Made by a program: the position numbers and the translations under genes. Below are positions 53,577-62,305 of a DNA stretch of 64,000 nucleotides, in pieces. The stretch's first letter is position 1. Each line of letters starts with the position of its first letter. The notes under the pieces were generated by a model. The model worked only from the letters and a program-made list of their open reading frames with translations, did no database searches and was not told where the DNA came from. This DNA is from Micrococcaceae bacterium Sec5.8 (GTDB lineage: Bacteria > Actinomycetota > Actinomycetes > Actinomycetales > Micrococcaceae), in the NCBI GenBank assembly GCA_039636775.1, contig CP143429.1:2418001-2482000 (forward strand). Direction: 5' to 3'.

Positions 53577-55726
53577 AATCCGTTCACCAATTCTTGAATG
53601 CGTAGCTCGGTAACTTCCGTATCCAGCCCGTCGCCGGAACGCCGATAAATTGCCAGGTCGGCATCTTCCCTGTCGTCCACCGCGCGTACATAAGCCCGTA
53701 GCGCCTTCGGTTCATCTTCAAAAAGGTAGACGGTAAATGCGAAGCGGTAGTCTTGTCTGATAGCCAGACTGATCTGTCTTGTTCGATCGGCCGCTTCTGC
53801 GACACCAACCGGCGGTCGAGCACCATCTGAGTTGGTCCAAATGATAGCCGCAGGTGTCCGACCCGGCTTCGCCAAGGTACCCGTCAGTCCCTGAAGCCGA
53901 CCGCGAATGGCCCGGTCAAGGACTTCCGCAGGATCCTGAATAGGCACCTCCGCTGATGGGGCCAGCTTGCCCTCCAGCCGGCCGTGAACGCGCAAATTCC
54001 GCATCAGTGCCAGGTCTCCAAGGGTGACATTCAGGAATTCGGCGTACTCCCCGACAATCTGTCCAGTTTCATCCTCCTCGCAGAGGATATAACTGGTGCT
54101 CTTGAGCTTTTGCAGGCGACTGGCCTTGTTGGCCACATTGCCTTGAACGTGGAGTGTGCGTAAGGCGAGGTGATCAGGTAAGTACGTGCCAAAGCTTTCT
54201 TCGAGATTGCCCTTCTCGGGAATCTTGGGCCATAGGATTGCCTTGCTGTCTTCTCTGAGGGTAGCCAAGTCGTCATCGGAGCCTGCGAACTGAAGCATGA
54301 ACCGAGATAATTCAGCAGCGTACTTCTGCCGTTTGCCGTCAGAATTACTGACCTGCGTGGGGTGCATGCGGCGCAGGAAGAGCACTTTTCCCGTGTGTAC
54401 CCAGGAGACGCCGGCCCGCATCATGCGCAGGGCCAGATTGTGGTCGACCGCGCTGGAGAGAGACTCATTATACCTAAACTGCCTGACGAGGCGTGTTTCC
54501 ACCAGCCATGTCGCATGGCCCGGTGTCTGGCCCGTCACGAGTGAAACGGGCATACAAAATTGCTCCCTGATGACATGGAGCACCATCTCGCCGGTAACAT
54601 TGTCGAAGTTGACCCAGGAGCCGTAGCTCGCCTGGACACCTGCTCTTATCCCAGAAAGGCTGACTTCGAGTCGCCAAGGGAGCATGATGTCGTCGTCATC
54701 GTGGACTGCCGTAAAAGTTCCGCGAGAGGTATCTGCGATCATGTTCCGCGCTGCCGCAATGCCCTGATTTTCTTGGTACAGATACCTGATTCGTTCGTCG
54801 TCGAATGACCTCACAACATTCTGGGTGTCATCAGTCGACCCATCGTCCACAATGATTAGTTCGAAATCGTCAACCGTCTGCATGAGGACAGAGTTGATGC
54901 TATCTCGCAGATAGTCAGCCCGATTGTAAGTCGCGATTGCCACAGTGACTAGAGGTGGCGCATCATCCGGCCTGTAACTCCAGCTCGTAACATTACGAAT
55001 GTAGGACTCGTCGAGCTCGAGACGGTTGATCATTTCTGCGATCTCTGCAGCAGAATTCGCAGCTACCACGACGTCAGCTTCAGCGACAGCTGGAGCTACG
55101 AAACAACGGATTGCCTCCGAAGACCTTTGGCTTAACTCCACACCCATGCGCTTGAGTCGCAACTTTAGATCACAAAATGCGTGAGAACTCGACGCCATTT
55201 TCTCGTCGAAGCCGCGTAGCTGCAACAGCGATTTCCTATCGACCATAATAGGACTTCCTGGAGCCAGCACCGAACGACTCGGAGGGACTCGGCTCACGTC
55301 GGCCCAAGAAACCTTATCTTCTAGAACTTTTAAAGCTAAGTCTTCCGGCAGATCGCGGGCGGGGATCAATACCAAACGCCCGGAACCACTCTGGAAGGAT
55401 CCTATGGCCTCCTCAAGGCCGAAAGGTGCAAAGACCATGCAGTCATCTAAGGCGAGGATGACGTCACCTGTTGCGTGGCAGAAGCCTGCGTTCATTCTGA
55501 CCCCGGCACTGTCCTCGGGTTCGGTGGCGACCACATGAAGTCTGGACGCAGTACGCCCACGCAGCTCCGCTTCGACTGCTGCAGCAGATTCGGTGTCAAT
55601 AAGCACAACAAATTCGCCAGGGACAGCGCCCAAAGCAGCCTCAATCGAACGGATGGACAGTCCTATCCGGGCTGCACTCGAACCGATGGCACTGATAATG
55701 ACTGAGGCGGTAGCACGGGCGGTCAA
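53573..55726 (-). CDS. Large GT2-family glycosyltransferase with two GT-A-like domains
   Basis: A 717-residue protein. An N-terminal divergent GT-A-like domain (to about 240) has GVRMNAGFCHATGDVILALDD. A canonical GT2 domain follows (about 255-480): VTVAIATYNRADYLRDS, LIIVDDGSTDDTQ, NQGIAAARNM and TAVHDDDDIMLP (the DxD site). The last 220 residues form an unassigned domain. No membrane helix is seen. It overlaps both neighbours by 4 bases. Might add two sugars in turn (inference). Confidence 0.85.
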   Translation of the reverse strand: MTARATASVIISAIGSSAARIGLSIRSIEAALGAVPGEFVVLIDTESAAAVEAELRGRTASRLHVVATEPEDSAGVRMNAGFCHATGDVILALDDCMVFAPFGLEEAIGSFQSGSGRLVLIPARDLPEDLALKVLEDKVSWADVSRVPPSRSVLAPGSPIMVDRKSLLQLRGFDEKMASSSHAFCDLKLRLKRMGVELSQRSSEAIRCFVAPAVAEADVVVAANSAAEIAEMINRLELDESYIRNVTSWSYRPDDAPPLVTVAIATYNRADYLRDSINSVLMQTVDDFELIIVDDGSTDDTQNVVRSFDDERIRYLYQENQGIAAARNMIADTSRGTFTAVHDDDDIMLPWRLEVSLSGIRAGVQASYGSWVNFDNVTGEMVLHVIREQFCMPVSLVTGQTPGHATWLVETRLVRQFRYNESLSSAVDHNLALRMMRAGVSWVHTGKVLFLRRMHPTQVSNSDGKRQKYAAELSRFMLQFAGSDDDLATLREDSKAILWPKIPEKGNLEESFGTYLPDHLALRTLHVQGNVANKASRLQKLKSTSYILCEEDETGQIVGEYAEFLNVTLGDLALMRNLRVHGRLEGKLAPSAEVPIQDPAEVLDRAIRGRLQGLTGTLAKPGRTPAAIIWTNSDGARPPVGVAEAADRTRQISLAIRQDYRFAFTVYLFEDEPKALRAYVRAVDDREDADLAIYRRSGDGLDTEVTELRIQELVNGL

Positions 55727-56172
55727 ATGGAACTCCTTAAAGGCACTGTGCGGACAATACTATGAACCGGGCCGGAGGCAGCAGTCACGCTGGGCAACTC
55801 CAACTGGGAATACCAGAGCCTGCCAAATACGGTTGAAATTTCATCCGCAGCCAATTTGGTATGCCAAGCACGTACACCAATAGTCACAGAATCGAAAGAG
55901 AGCTCACTGGAAAGCACGCCAGGAATTCTTACAATCGCCCCGATTCGCATGGCGGGAACATAAGCAAAAGATCGCTGCAAAGATTTGGAAAAACCCCACC
56001 CTAGGTCGCGGGGATCTAGCATTTTCTCGCCTCGAGACACACCCTCAAGCGTTAAAATAAAATGCTTGTCCGCTGGCACATTGGCCAAGGCTTGAACGCC
56101 TACGGAAATAGAATTCCGCGGAACTAGAAGCTTAATCTCATAATCATGAAGTAAATCGTTATTGACAATCAA
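55723..56172 (-). CDS. Small beta-rich unknown protein
   Basis: A 149-residue protein of unknown function with alternating hydrophobic strands and no signal peptide. Its pattern (IKLLVPRNSISV ... GWGFSKSLQRS ... LSFDSVTIGVRAW) is reminiscent of the C-terminal domain of the rhamnosyltransferase-like protein at 35457-36737, which would make it a free-standing form of that module; this likeness is weak. Its stop overlaps the next gene's start by 4 bases. Confidence 0.65.
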   Translation of the reverse strand: MIVNNDLLHDYEIKLLVPRNSISVGVQALANVPADKHFILTLEGVSRGEKMLDPRDLGWGFSKSLQRSFAYVPAMRIGAIVRIPGVLSSELSFDSVTIGVRAWHTKLAADEISTVFGRLWYSQLELPSVTAASGPVHSIVRTVPLRSSI

Positions 56173-56339
56173 TCTCTGTCCTAATATTAGTCGGTTTGAT
56201 TCTATTCCGCACGGCTCTAACTTTCGGATACCGCTAACACGATAAACACCTCATCCGACCAGGGTGATCCTACAAGCCCTTCAATGGGGGTCGGGCCTCA
56301 AGATTCGACTTTCTTAGAATCGGACAGCGTGTAGATCCG
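56173..56339. other. Largest gap within the minus-strand polysaccharide operon
   Basis: About 167 bases, AT-richer than the flanks. It may hold an internal promoter for the last four genes; no clear motif or terminator was identified. Confidence 0.4.
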
Positions 56340-57245
56340 TCACCCATTCGCCTCCCCGCCGAGTTTCACCCCGAAAAACTCTTGGTGTGCCTCTTGGATG
56401 TGCCGCAGGAATCGACCCCGGGAAGGCGGTTCGTGCCCATTCGACATTGGTTCCAGGACGAGACGAAGACGTCCAGTCGGATCCATCCCTCCCGTGGCGG
56501 GATCAATCGAGCGCACTTCAGCGAACGGCGTGTAGTGCTTGTCGACATGATCCCCATCATTTGAATTCTGAACGTAGCGCACGTAGTTCGGAATGTCAGG
56601 ATCCGCGTATAGCCTGCGAAGGTTCACTCGCTCTGGAAAGTCTTTTTCAACACTGTCGATGGTGGGATGATCAGGGAAAGCCGCATTCACTAGGACCTTG
56701 GCAACCCACGGAATGTAATCGCCCACGCGAGTCTGCGGCGAAAAACTAACGGCCACTGACCCAGGTAAGCGATGGGAAATTGCCATAGCTGCAAATCCTC
56801 CTCCACTGGACCCAACGAGAATGATGTGCTCGTAGCCGCCGTCAGCAGCGACTTGCTTTACAACGGCGGCAATGTCCGCGGCGATGTTCTGCTCCTTAGT
56901 GCCGATGTACCAACCAAGGGGAATGTTATCTCCCAAGGCAAGTGTAGTGTCGGCAAAAAGAAGAGCTGCTGCATTCAAATGGCCAAGAGTCCTGCGCCAC
57001 TCAAAGCGAGGGAGCTGATACTTGGACCGCTGCAGTGAGCCATGAAATGTCACTATCAACGTTTTAGATACTTTGGGTGCATATAGTCCCACTACGTCCA
57101 GCGGACCCTCTGAGGAGGTGGCCAGTACGAACTCATACGGCTCTGCTGCGAGATGGTCGATCTCGGCGGCCGAGCCCAAACGGCGGATTTCGACGTCATT
57201 CCGATCGTCCCAAGCCGTCTCCTGGGTTGATTTTTGTAGGTTCAC
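56340..57245 (-). CDS. Alpha/beta-hydrolase-like protein of a glycosyltransferase locus
   Basis: A 301-residue protein with the outline of an alpha/beta hydrolase: LIVTFHGSLQRSKYQLPRFE, nucleophile elbow HIILVGSSGGGFAAM (Ser), YVQNSNDGDHVDKHYTPFAEV with the probable acid, and a late SNGHEPPSRG with the probable His. No signal peptide. A frameshifted homolog is at 43798-44670, and both keep YVQN-S/T-ND-x(2)-HV-x(2)-HY-x-PF-x-EV. It might add or remove an acyl group on polysaccharide precursors; that is inference. Overlaps the preceding glycosyltransferase gene by 4 bases. Confidence 0.78.
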   Translation of the reverse strand: MNLQKSTQETAWDDRNDVEIRRLGSAAEIDHLAAEPYEFVLATSSEGPLDVVGLYAPKVSKTLIVTFHGSLQRSKYQLPRFEWRRTLGHLNAAALLFADTTLALGDNIPLGWYIGTKEQNIAADIAAVVKQVAADGGYEHIILVGSSGGGFAAMAISHRLPGSVAVSFSPQTRVGDYIPWVAKVLVNAAFPDHPTIDSVEKDFPERVNLRRLYADPDIPNYVRYVQNSNDGDHVDKHYTPFAEVRSIDPATGGMDPTGRLRLVLEPMSNGHEPPSRGRFLRHIQEAHQEFFGVKLGGEANG

Positions 57246-59536
57246 GGATTCGCTCCTGCTTCAGTCGCGCCCACAATGGAGCCTGTCAGTGCCTGCGGAG
57301 AGTTCTCCGCAGGCATCATGGGAAAGGTCTGCGGGGCCGCCCGAACCACGTGGTCAGCGATGGACTTTCGCCCGTGCCCCGACTCAGTGATTATCCGCAA
57401 GGACCGCTCATTTAGCGGAACCCATCGGATGGAAGCACCAAATATCGTCAGCAGGTTTCGTTCCACCGTCCCGACCTCGTATTTGTGTTCGTCCGTCTCC
57501 CAGTTGTAGGGCGGCTCGTCCGTCCACACGGATACGTGCTCCGCCACATGGCCGCTGCGTAGTTCGCGGCTGTACTGGAACGCAGTGGGATCGTAAACGT
57601 TGACCTCGACGGATCGGACGCGGTCTGTGACCTCTACCCGGGCAAGGCGCCCGTCGTGGAAAGCGTCCTTGAGCTCGTTCGAGAACGACTTGTCGATGGC
57701 AACCGTGTGGAGAATGCTCGGAAAGTGCATAAGCCCAATTCGTTGTTCGTCCAATTCCGCAGCCGCCAGATGTTCCATCATGAGCATGCTCACGAGGGAA
57801 TCCGATCCAAAGTCACCGACGAGCAGGATATCAAGTTCGATCTCGGGCTGGGCAGCACCTGCCGGGAGAAATCGCGGCGGTGCCGGAAACGAGCGCTTCG
57901 CCAGCGGAAACTCTAGGTAGCCGGTGTGCTGCCCGGTCCGGATCATCTTGTGCCAGTGCTCGTAAGAGTCACGGTAGGACACTCGGTCCGGCGATCTGTA
58001 GCCGAGACGAAAATCGTCCATAGAAAGGTTCGATTCCCCCACGAGAGACAGTGTTAGAGGAGCCTCAGACACTTCTAGAGGCGCTTGGCTATTGACGAGG
58101 GCGTGGTACCGCAGGATGAACTCAGTATCAGCGGCCTTCCTTACAGAATCCCAGTGGCCGAGGCGCTCCCGGATGGTGGAAGTGTGGAACATCGCGGAAA
58201 CGTGGGCCGGCGTGATGTAGGCTCCCCGCCACCCGCGATAGTGGAAGAAGAGGTCCTGGTCCGCCCGAGTCCAAGGCGCGGAAACGAGTCTGCCGTCGGT
58301 CTGCTGCAGGGCACCCCGGACAAGAAGATCGATTTTTTGTGGGTGTTGCCAATCATCGCCGTCGAAAATCGTTATGAATTCGCCTTTAGCCATCGAGTAG
58401 CCGATGTTGCGAGACGTATAGGCACCTGCGTTGGGTTTGTTCAACACCACCCTGATACGGCCGTCAACGGCCAGCCACCTATTGAGCCGTCTGCCCGCTT
58501 CCCCCCCTGAGCCGTCGTCGACAATAATGACTTCAATGTTTCGATAACTTTGGTTCAGAGCCGACTGGATCGCGAGATCGGTGTACTCGTCCGGCCTATA
58601 TACGGGCATGACTATGCTGACCAGCGGTCCGACCGTTACAGCCTCCGGTACTTCTGCGCTCAAGCGAAGAAAGGCCGGTGCCGTACCCTCGGTCAGAACA
58701 ATCCGAGCCAGTCCCGCCCCCTCGTAGATTTCGTTGATTTCGTTGAGCCACAGTTCGGAGTCTGCTACATCGTCCTTGAACGGATTGGCTGCGTTGGCAC
58801 GGTAAAGATGGAGGTCATTGGCGTTCAACTCGTCAGCCTTGTAAAGATGCTGAAGCCTGATCACCTCATCACCTTGCCCCGTTCGAGCTAGGGCGTCGAG
58901 AAAGAATTCCCCGCGACGCTTCTCCCGGAATGGCTTTGCACCGAGTCGTTGGTAAACATATTTGTACAAGGTGGCAGCGTTGAGAATATCGTCCTGAAGA
59001 ATGCTTTGGCGGAAGCACAGGTCGCCCAGATGCAGTAGTACCGAGCGGGGTATCTTCTCGATGACAGGCTCCACACTCCGCCGGGTCTTCCCGCCGATCC
59101 GATACATCTCCAGCGCTATGGCCAGATCTCGCCAGCCCCACTGGCCGGCGGTAGCCGAACTGACGAGGACATCGCGGCCGTCAACGGACCGCAGCTTGGT
59201 CAGACGCTGGGCGAGCCGCGCCTTAGGGATTCGGGATCGTGCACCCCACTCAGAAAGGGCCCCGGGCCGCGGGTGAGCCGGCTTTGCGGGAAGATTTCGG
59301 GGCGCAGCGGCGGCGCGCTGGGCTGCACGCCGGGACGACTTTAGCAGCTTATCGACGTGGAACGCCCCCCCTGCCAAAGCGGCAGCAAGCACCGTCACTG
59401 CCAGACCCAGAAGCAACGGGTTGCGCGCGTAGGCAGCAATGACAACCAGGGCTAATAGGACAACGAAGGAAGCAGCGGCCGCTTTCTTCTTCGGGGACAG
59501 GTGTGCAAATCTACGTAAAGCTTGTTGAAAGTTCAT
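57242..59536 (-). CDS. GT2-family glycosyltransferase with N-terminal membrane anchor
   Basis: A 764-residue protein. Residues 18-33 and 36-56 are two membrane helices (ASFVVLLALVVIAAYA; LLLGLAVTVLAAALAGGAF). A helical region follows, then a GT2 catalytic domain at about 306-540: SIVMPVYRPDEYTDLAI, EVIIVDDGSGG, NKPNAGAYTSRN and TIFDGDDWQHP (DxD). The last 200 residues form an unassigned domain (LLVGDFGSDSLVSM). It overlaps both neighbouring genes by 4 bases. Confidence 0.86.
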   Translation of the reverse strand: MNFQQALRRFAHLSPKKKAAAASFVVLLALVVIAAYARNPLLLGLAVTVLAAALAGGAFHVDKLLKSSRRAAQRAAAAPRNLPAKPAHPRPGALSEWGARSRIPKARLAQRLTKLRSVDGRDVLVSSATAGQWGWRDLAIALEMYRIGGKTRRSVEPVIEKIPRSVLLHLGDLCFRQSILQDDILNAATLYKYVYQRLGAKPFREKRRGEFFLDALARTGQGDEVIRLQHLYKADELNANDLHLYRANAANPFKDDVADSELWLNEINEIYEGAGLARIVLTEGTAPAFLRLSAEVPEAVTVGPLVSIVMPVYRPDEYTDLAIQSALNQSYRNIEVIIVDDGSGGEAGRRLNRWLAVDGRIRVVLNKPNAGAYTSRNIGYSMAKGEFITIFDGDDWQHPQKIDLLVRGALQQTDGRLVSAPWTRADQDLFFHYRGWRGAYITPAHVSAMFHTSTIRERLGHWDSVRKAADTEFILRYHALVNSQAPLEVSEAPLTLSLVGESNLSMDDFRLGYRSPDRVSYRDSYEHWHKMIRTGQHTGYLEFPLAKRSFPAPPRFLPAGAAQPEIELDILLVGDFGSDSLVSMLMMEHLAAAELDEQRIGLMHFPSILHTVAIDKSFSNELKDAFHDGRLARVEVTDRVRSVEVNVYDPTAFQYSRELRSGHVAEHVSVWTDEPPYNWETDEHKYEVGTVERNLLTIFGASIRWVPLNERSLRIITESGHGRKSIADHVVRAAPQTFPMMPAENSPQALTGSIVGATEAGANP

Positions 59537-61464
59537 TCCCTGAGCATCCTAAGCGAACGGTTTGGTGGTGTTAAAAACTGAGAGGGGATCGACGTCGAGG
59601 CGAAATGACTGCGCATTGCATTGATCCGTTTTCCTGAGGGGCTGTCCGGAACCGCGCCGATTTGCGGCGGGGGTCGGAATCCGTCCCACTGCTCAGCGAC
59701 ACTTTGCAGAAAAATGCTGTCGTCCGGATTCCACGTGTGGCCGCCGTGCGAGTTTCCACCGGAATGGCGGTGCATCATATAGTTCTGGCCGTGTGAACGG
59801 TACACGAGGCCGCCAGCGGCTTGGACAGCCTGCAAAAGGCACCGATCGACGGCGCGATGAACGGGTCGCCATCCCCCCACTTGGCGAAGGTCATCCCGAC
59901 CCAGCATAATCGTACCGCCAGCCACGTGGTCCGAATACTGCTCCCCGAGCGGAGGCCTGCGGGTGGTGATGTCCAAGCTTTCCAGGTACACGAATTCAAC
60001 CTGGGAGCCCACCACGGTGGCACCACTGTAATCCTTGGCGTGGACGAGGTCCCGGAGGTGGTGCGAGCCGTACCAGTCGTCGTCGTCCATTTTGCAGACA
60101 AGGTCACCGCTGGCTGCCGCGACGCCGACGTTCAGCACCTCGCCAAAAACCATGTCGGCTGGAACTGAGCGCAGCTGCAGCTCGCCGGGATAAGCCTCGA
60201 CGGCGGGGCGGACCTCCGGCAGGTCCGCGGCGAAGCCGTGCAGCACCACGACCACTTCCACAGAGCTCCAGCTTTGGCGTGCCAGCTGCTCCAAGGCGGA
60301 TGCCAGCTTTTCAGGCCTGCGGGTGGCCAGCACCACGCTCACGGAGGGCAGTGGAAGCAGCGGTTTGCCCAGCCCGCCAAGCACTCCGTTCCAAACGGCC
60401 TTCGGGCTGAAGAGGTCCAAGGCCGTCCGCCGCAACCCGATCGACTTCGATTCCCGCAGCACCGGCGGGTCGGAGGCGTCGAACGTCTCGATGTGCTCCA
60501 GAAGCTCATCCCCCAACAGGGAACGCACCGGCGCGGACAACCCGCGGGCCAGTAGCGGTACGCCTGCGACGGCCAGCTGGCTCAGGCGACGCGCCAGCTG
60601 CCAGTCCTGGCCGTCGAATCGGGCGCCGTCCACTCCAAGATAGCCGTGCGGCCGCAAAGCGGCGAGATCTGCTTCGCACAGGACGCCGTCAGCGCCGATT
60701 TCGGACGGCTCGAGGACCCGCACCGGCTTGTCCGGGTACGGCAGGAAGCCCGTGGGTGAGATGACTGCGGTATCGACGGGAGGCAGGACCGTCCCTGTCG
60801 GAGTCCAGACCGGCGGGGTTATCCGCCCGGGGTGGACCGGGGTATCCTCGCTGAGCTGCTGCGAGAGATGGCTGCGCCCGATCAGCACGTCGACGGGATA
60901 GATGTCATCCGGCTCGGGCCGCAGGAGGTGTTTTGTCATGAAGCTGCCAAGCGCGTCCCCGGTCAGCCAGACGCTGTCAGCTGGGTCGGTGAACCCCACC
61001 CGCAGTCCCCCCAGCACAGGCGGGCGGGTCACAGGCGAACAGCAAGTCAGTGCCGCGATGGCGGCTGTATGGACATTCACCCATATCCCCCCTGTCACCA
61101 CCACAGCGAGGCCGAGCCCGGGCACAGTCAGTGCGGAGGTGCCGACCTTGTTCTGGAGGCTGCGCGGAGTCCAGACCTGCATGTCCTCTGGCGGGAACAG
61201 TCCCCGCACGACCAGAACGAAGCGATGCGCCCGTCCCTCGCTGCGGAACAACGGGAGCAACGTCCGGGCCTCGGCCAGGGAATCCGCTTGCACAACGTAG
61301 CTGTCCCACCACAACTGGTCCGCCAATACGCCGTGCTCCCAATCGGATGCTTCGCGCGGAGCGCGGTGCTCCCAGTCCGTGCCGGCGTAGTCCAGCCCGA
61401 GGTCCAGGGCCAGCTGGGCCAGGGAATGATTTGCGCAGCCCACCGCCACGCTCTTGATCTGCAT
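59533..61464 (-). CDS. GT2-family glycosyltransferase with long N-terminal extension
   Basis: A 643-residue protein. The first 400 residues contain no clear motif except YLGVDGARFDGQDWQLARRL and may be a degenerate glycosyltransferase domain. The C-terminal 230 residues are GT2: VSVVLATRRPEKLASALEQL, GEVLNVGVAAASGDLVCKMD and DDDDWYGSHHL (DxD), ending with NYMMHRHSGGNSHGGHTW. Start ATG at 61464 (MQIKSVAVG); a longer frame overlaps the previous gene in another frame. Overlaps the next gene by 4 bases. Confidence 0.83.
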   Translation of the reverse strand: MQIKSVAVGCANHSLAQLALDLGLDYAGTDWEHRAPREASDWEHGVLADQLWWDSYVVQADSLAEARTLLPLFRSEGRAHRFVLVVRGLFPPEDMQVWTPRSLQNKVGTSALTVPGLGLAVVVTGGIWVNVHTAAIAALTCCSPVTRPPVLGGLRVGFTDPADSVWLTGDALGSFMTKHLLRPEPDDIYPVDVLIGRSHLSQQLSEDTPVHPGRITPPVWTPTGTVLPPVDTAVISPTGFLPYPDKPVRVLEPSEIGADGVLCEADLAALRPHGYLGVDGARFDGQDWQLARRLSQLAVAGVPLLARGLSAPVRSLLGDELLEHIETFDASDPPVLRESKSIGLRRTALDLFSPKAVWNGVLGGLGKPLLPLPSVSVVLATRRPEKLASALEQLARQSWSSVEVVVVLHGFAADLPEVRPAVEAYPGELQLRSVPADMVFGEVLNVGVAAASGDLVCKMDDDDWYGSHHLRDLVHAKDYSGATVVGSQVEFVYLESLDITTRRPPLGEQYSDHVAGGTIMLGRDDLRQVGGWRPVHRAVDRCLLQAVQAAGGLVYRSHGQNYMMHRHSGGNSHGGHTWNPDDSIFLQSVAEQWDGFRPPPQIGAVPDSPSGKRINAMRSHFASTSIPSQFLTPPNRSLRMLRE

Positions 61465-61468
61465 GCGG

Positions 61469-62305
61469 CTAACTCCCGGCCCGGCCGGCGCGTGCCTTGA
61501 GCCGGACCAGGATGTAGGCGGGACCCTTGCGGGCGATCGCCCGGGCACGTGAAATGCCGCGGTTCGGGGCAAGCCCCTGCTCCAGGCGGCGGCGCTCAAC
61601 CTCGGACTTCTTCAAACGCGCCTCCAGGTCCCGGATCCGCTGCTCGTAGTCCATGCGGGTAGCGCTATCCGCCAAATCCCGGACCACAATGTTCAGGTCG
61701 AGGGTTGCCGCCGCGCCCCTGCGCAAGTAGAGCTTGGGCTTGGGCCGCCGGAAGTCGTGCAAGCCCAGGGCGCTGCCGGAAACCCACCGTTCGCCCCCGG
61801 CGCGGCGCGCGGACTTCTCCGGGTCCCCGGCCGCGGACAGCTCCCTCAGGGTGTTCGTTTGCCATAGCTCAACAGCACCAGGCTGCCCGTCCACCAGCGC
61901 CCTAAGGACCAGTGCACGCGTCTGCTGCAGGCTCTCAATCATCGCCTCCAGCGAGTGCGGGCCCACAGCAGTCCCGGCGGTGAGCACTAAAGTGAAGCCG
62001 GCCTCGGAAAGGTGCTGTTCCTCGATACCGATAAACGAGAAACGACGGTCGGTGGCGAGCCATTCCTGCAGCCTGGGCCGGCTGCCTGCAGGCGCCAGAA
62101 TGTCAACGGCGAAGTCCTGGCAAGCGGAGCCGAAAAGTGAAGCGACGGTCGCTGCAACTTCCAGGTCTGTGGCCTTCGCGGCCCGGATCAGAATCTTGGC
62201 CAGTGGCGTCTGGCGCCATGGCGTGTGCAGGTCCTTGAGAGCGAAGCCGGCGTTGCGCAGCTCCTCCTCCACGGATTCTGAAACGGTGTGGCTTTCCCTA
62301 TCCAC
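61469..62305 (-). CDS. Unknown polysaccharide-operon protein with C-terminal coiled coil
   Basis: A 278-residue protein. The first 210 residues have a glycosyltransferase-like alternation (ILIRAAKATDLEVAATVASL, DFAVDILAPAGSRPRLQEWL) but no DxD motif. Residues 213-245 (DYEQRIRDLEARLKKSEVER) form a short coiled coil, followed by a basic tail. GTG at 62305 overlaps the wecC stop by 8 bases (GTGGATAG). A scaffold or regulator of neighbouring enzymes is possible, but nothing proves it. Confidence 0.68.
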   Translation of the reverse strand: MDRESHTVSESVEEELRNAGFALKDLHTPWRQTPLAKILIRAAKATDLEVAATVASLFGSACQDFAVDILAPAGSRPRLQEWLATDRRFSFIGIEEQHLSEAGFTLVLTAGTAVGPHSLEAMIESLQQTRALVLRALVDGQPGAVELWQTNTLRELSAAGDPEKSARRAGGERWVSGSALGLHDFRRPKPKLYLRRGAAATLDLNIVVRDLADSATRMDYEQRIRDLEARLKKSEVERRRLEQGLAPNRGISRARAIARKGPAYILVRLKARAGRAGS

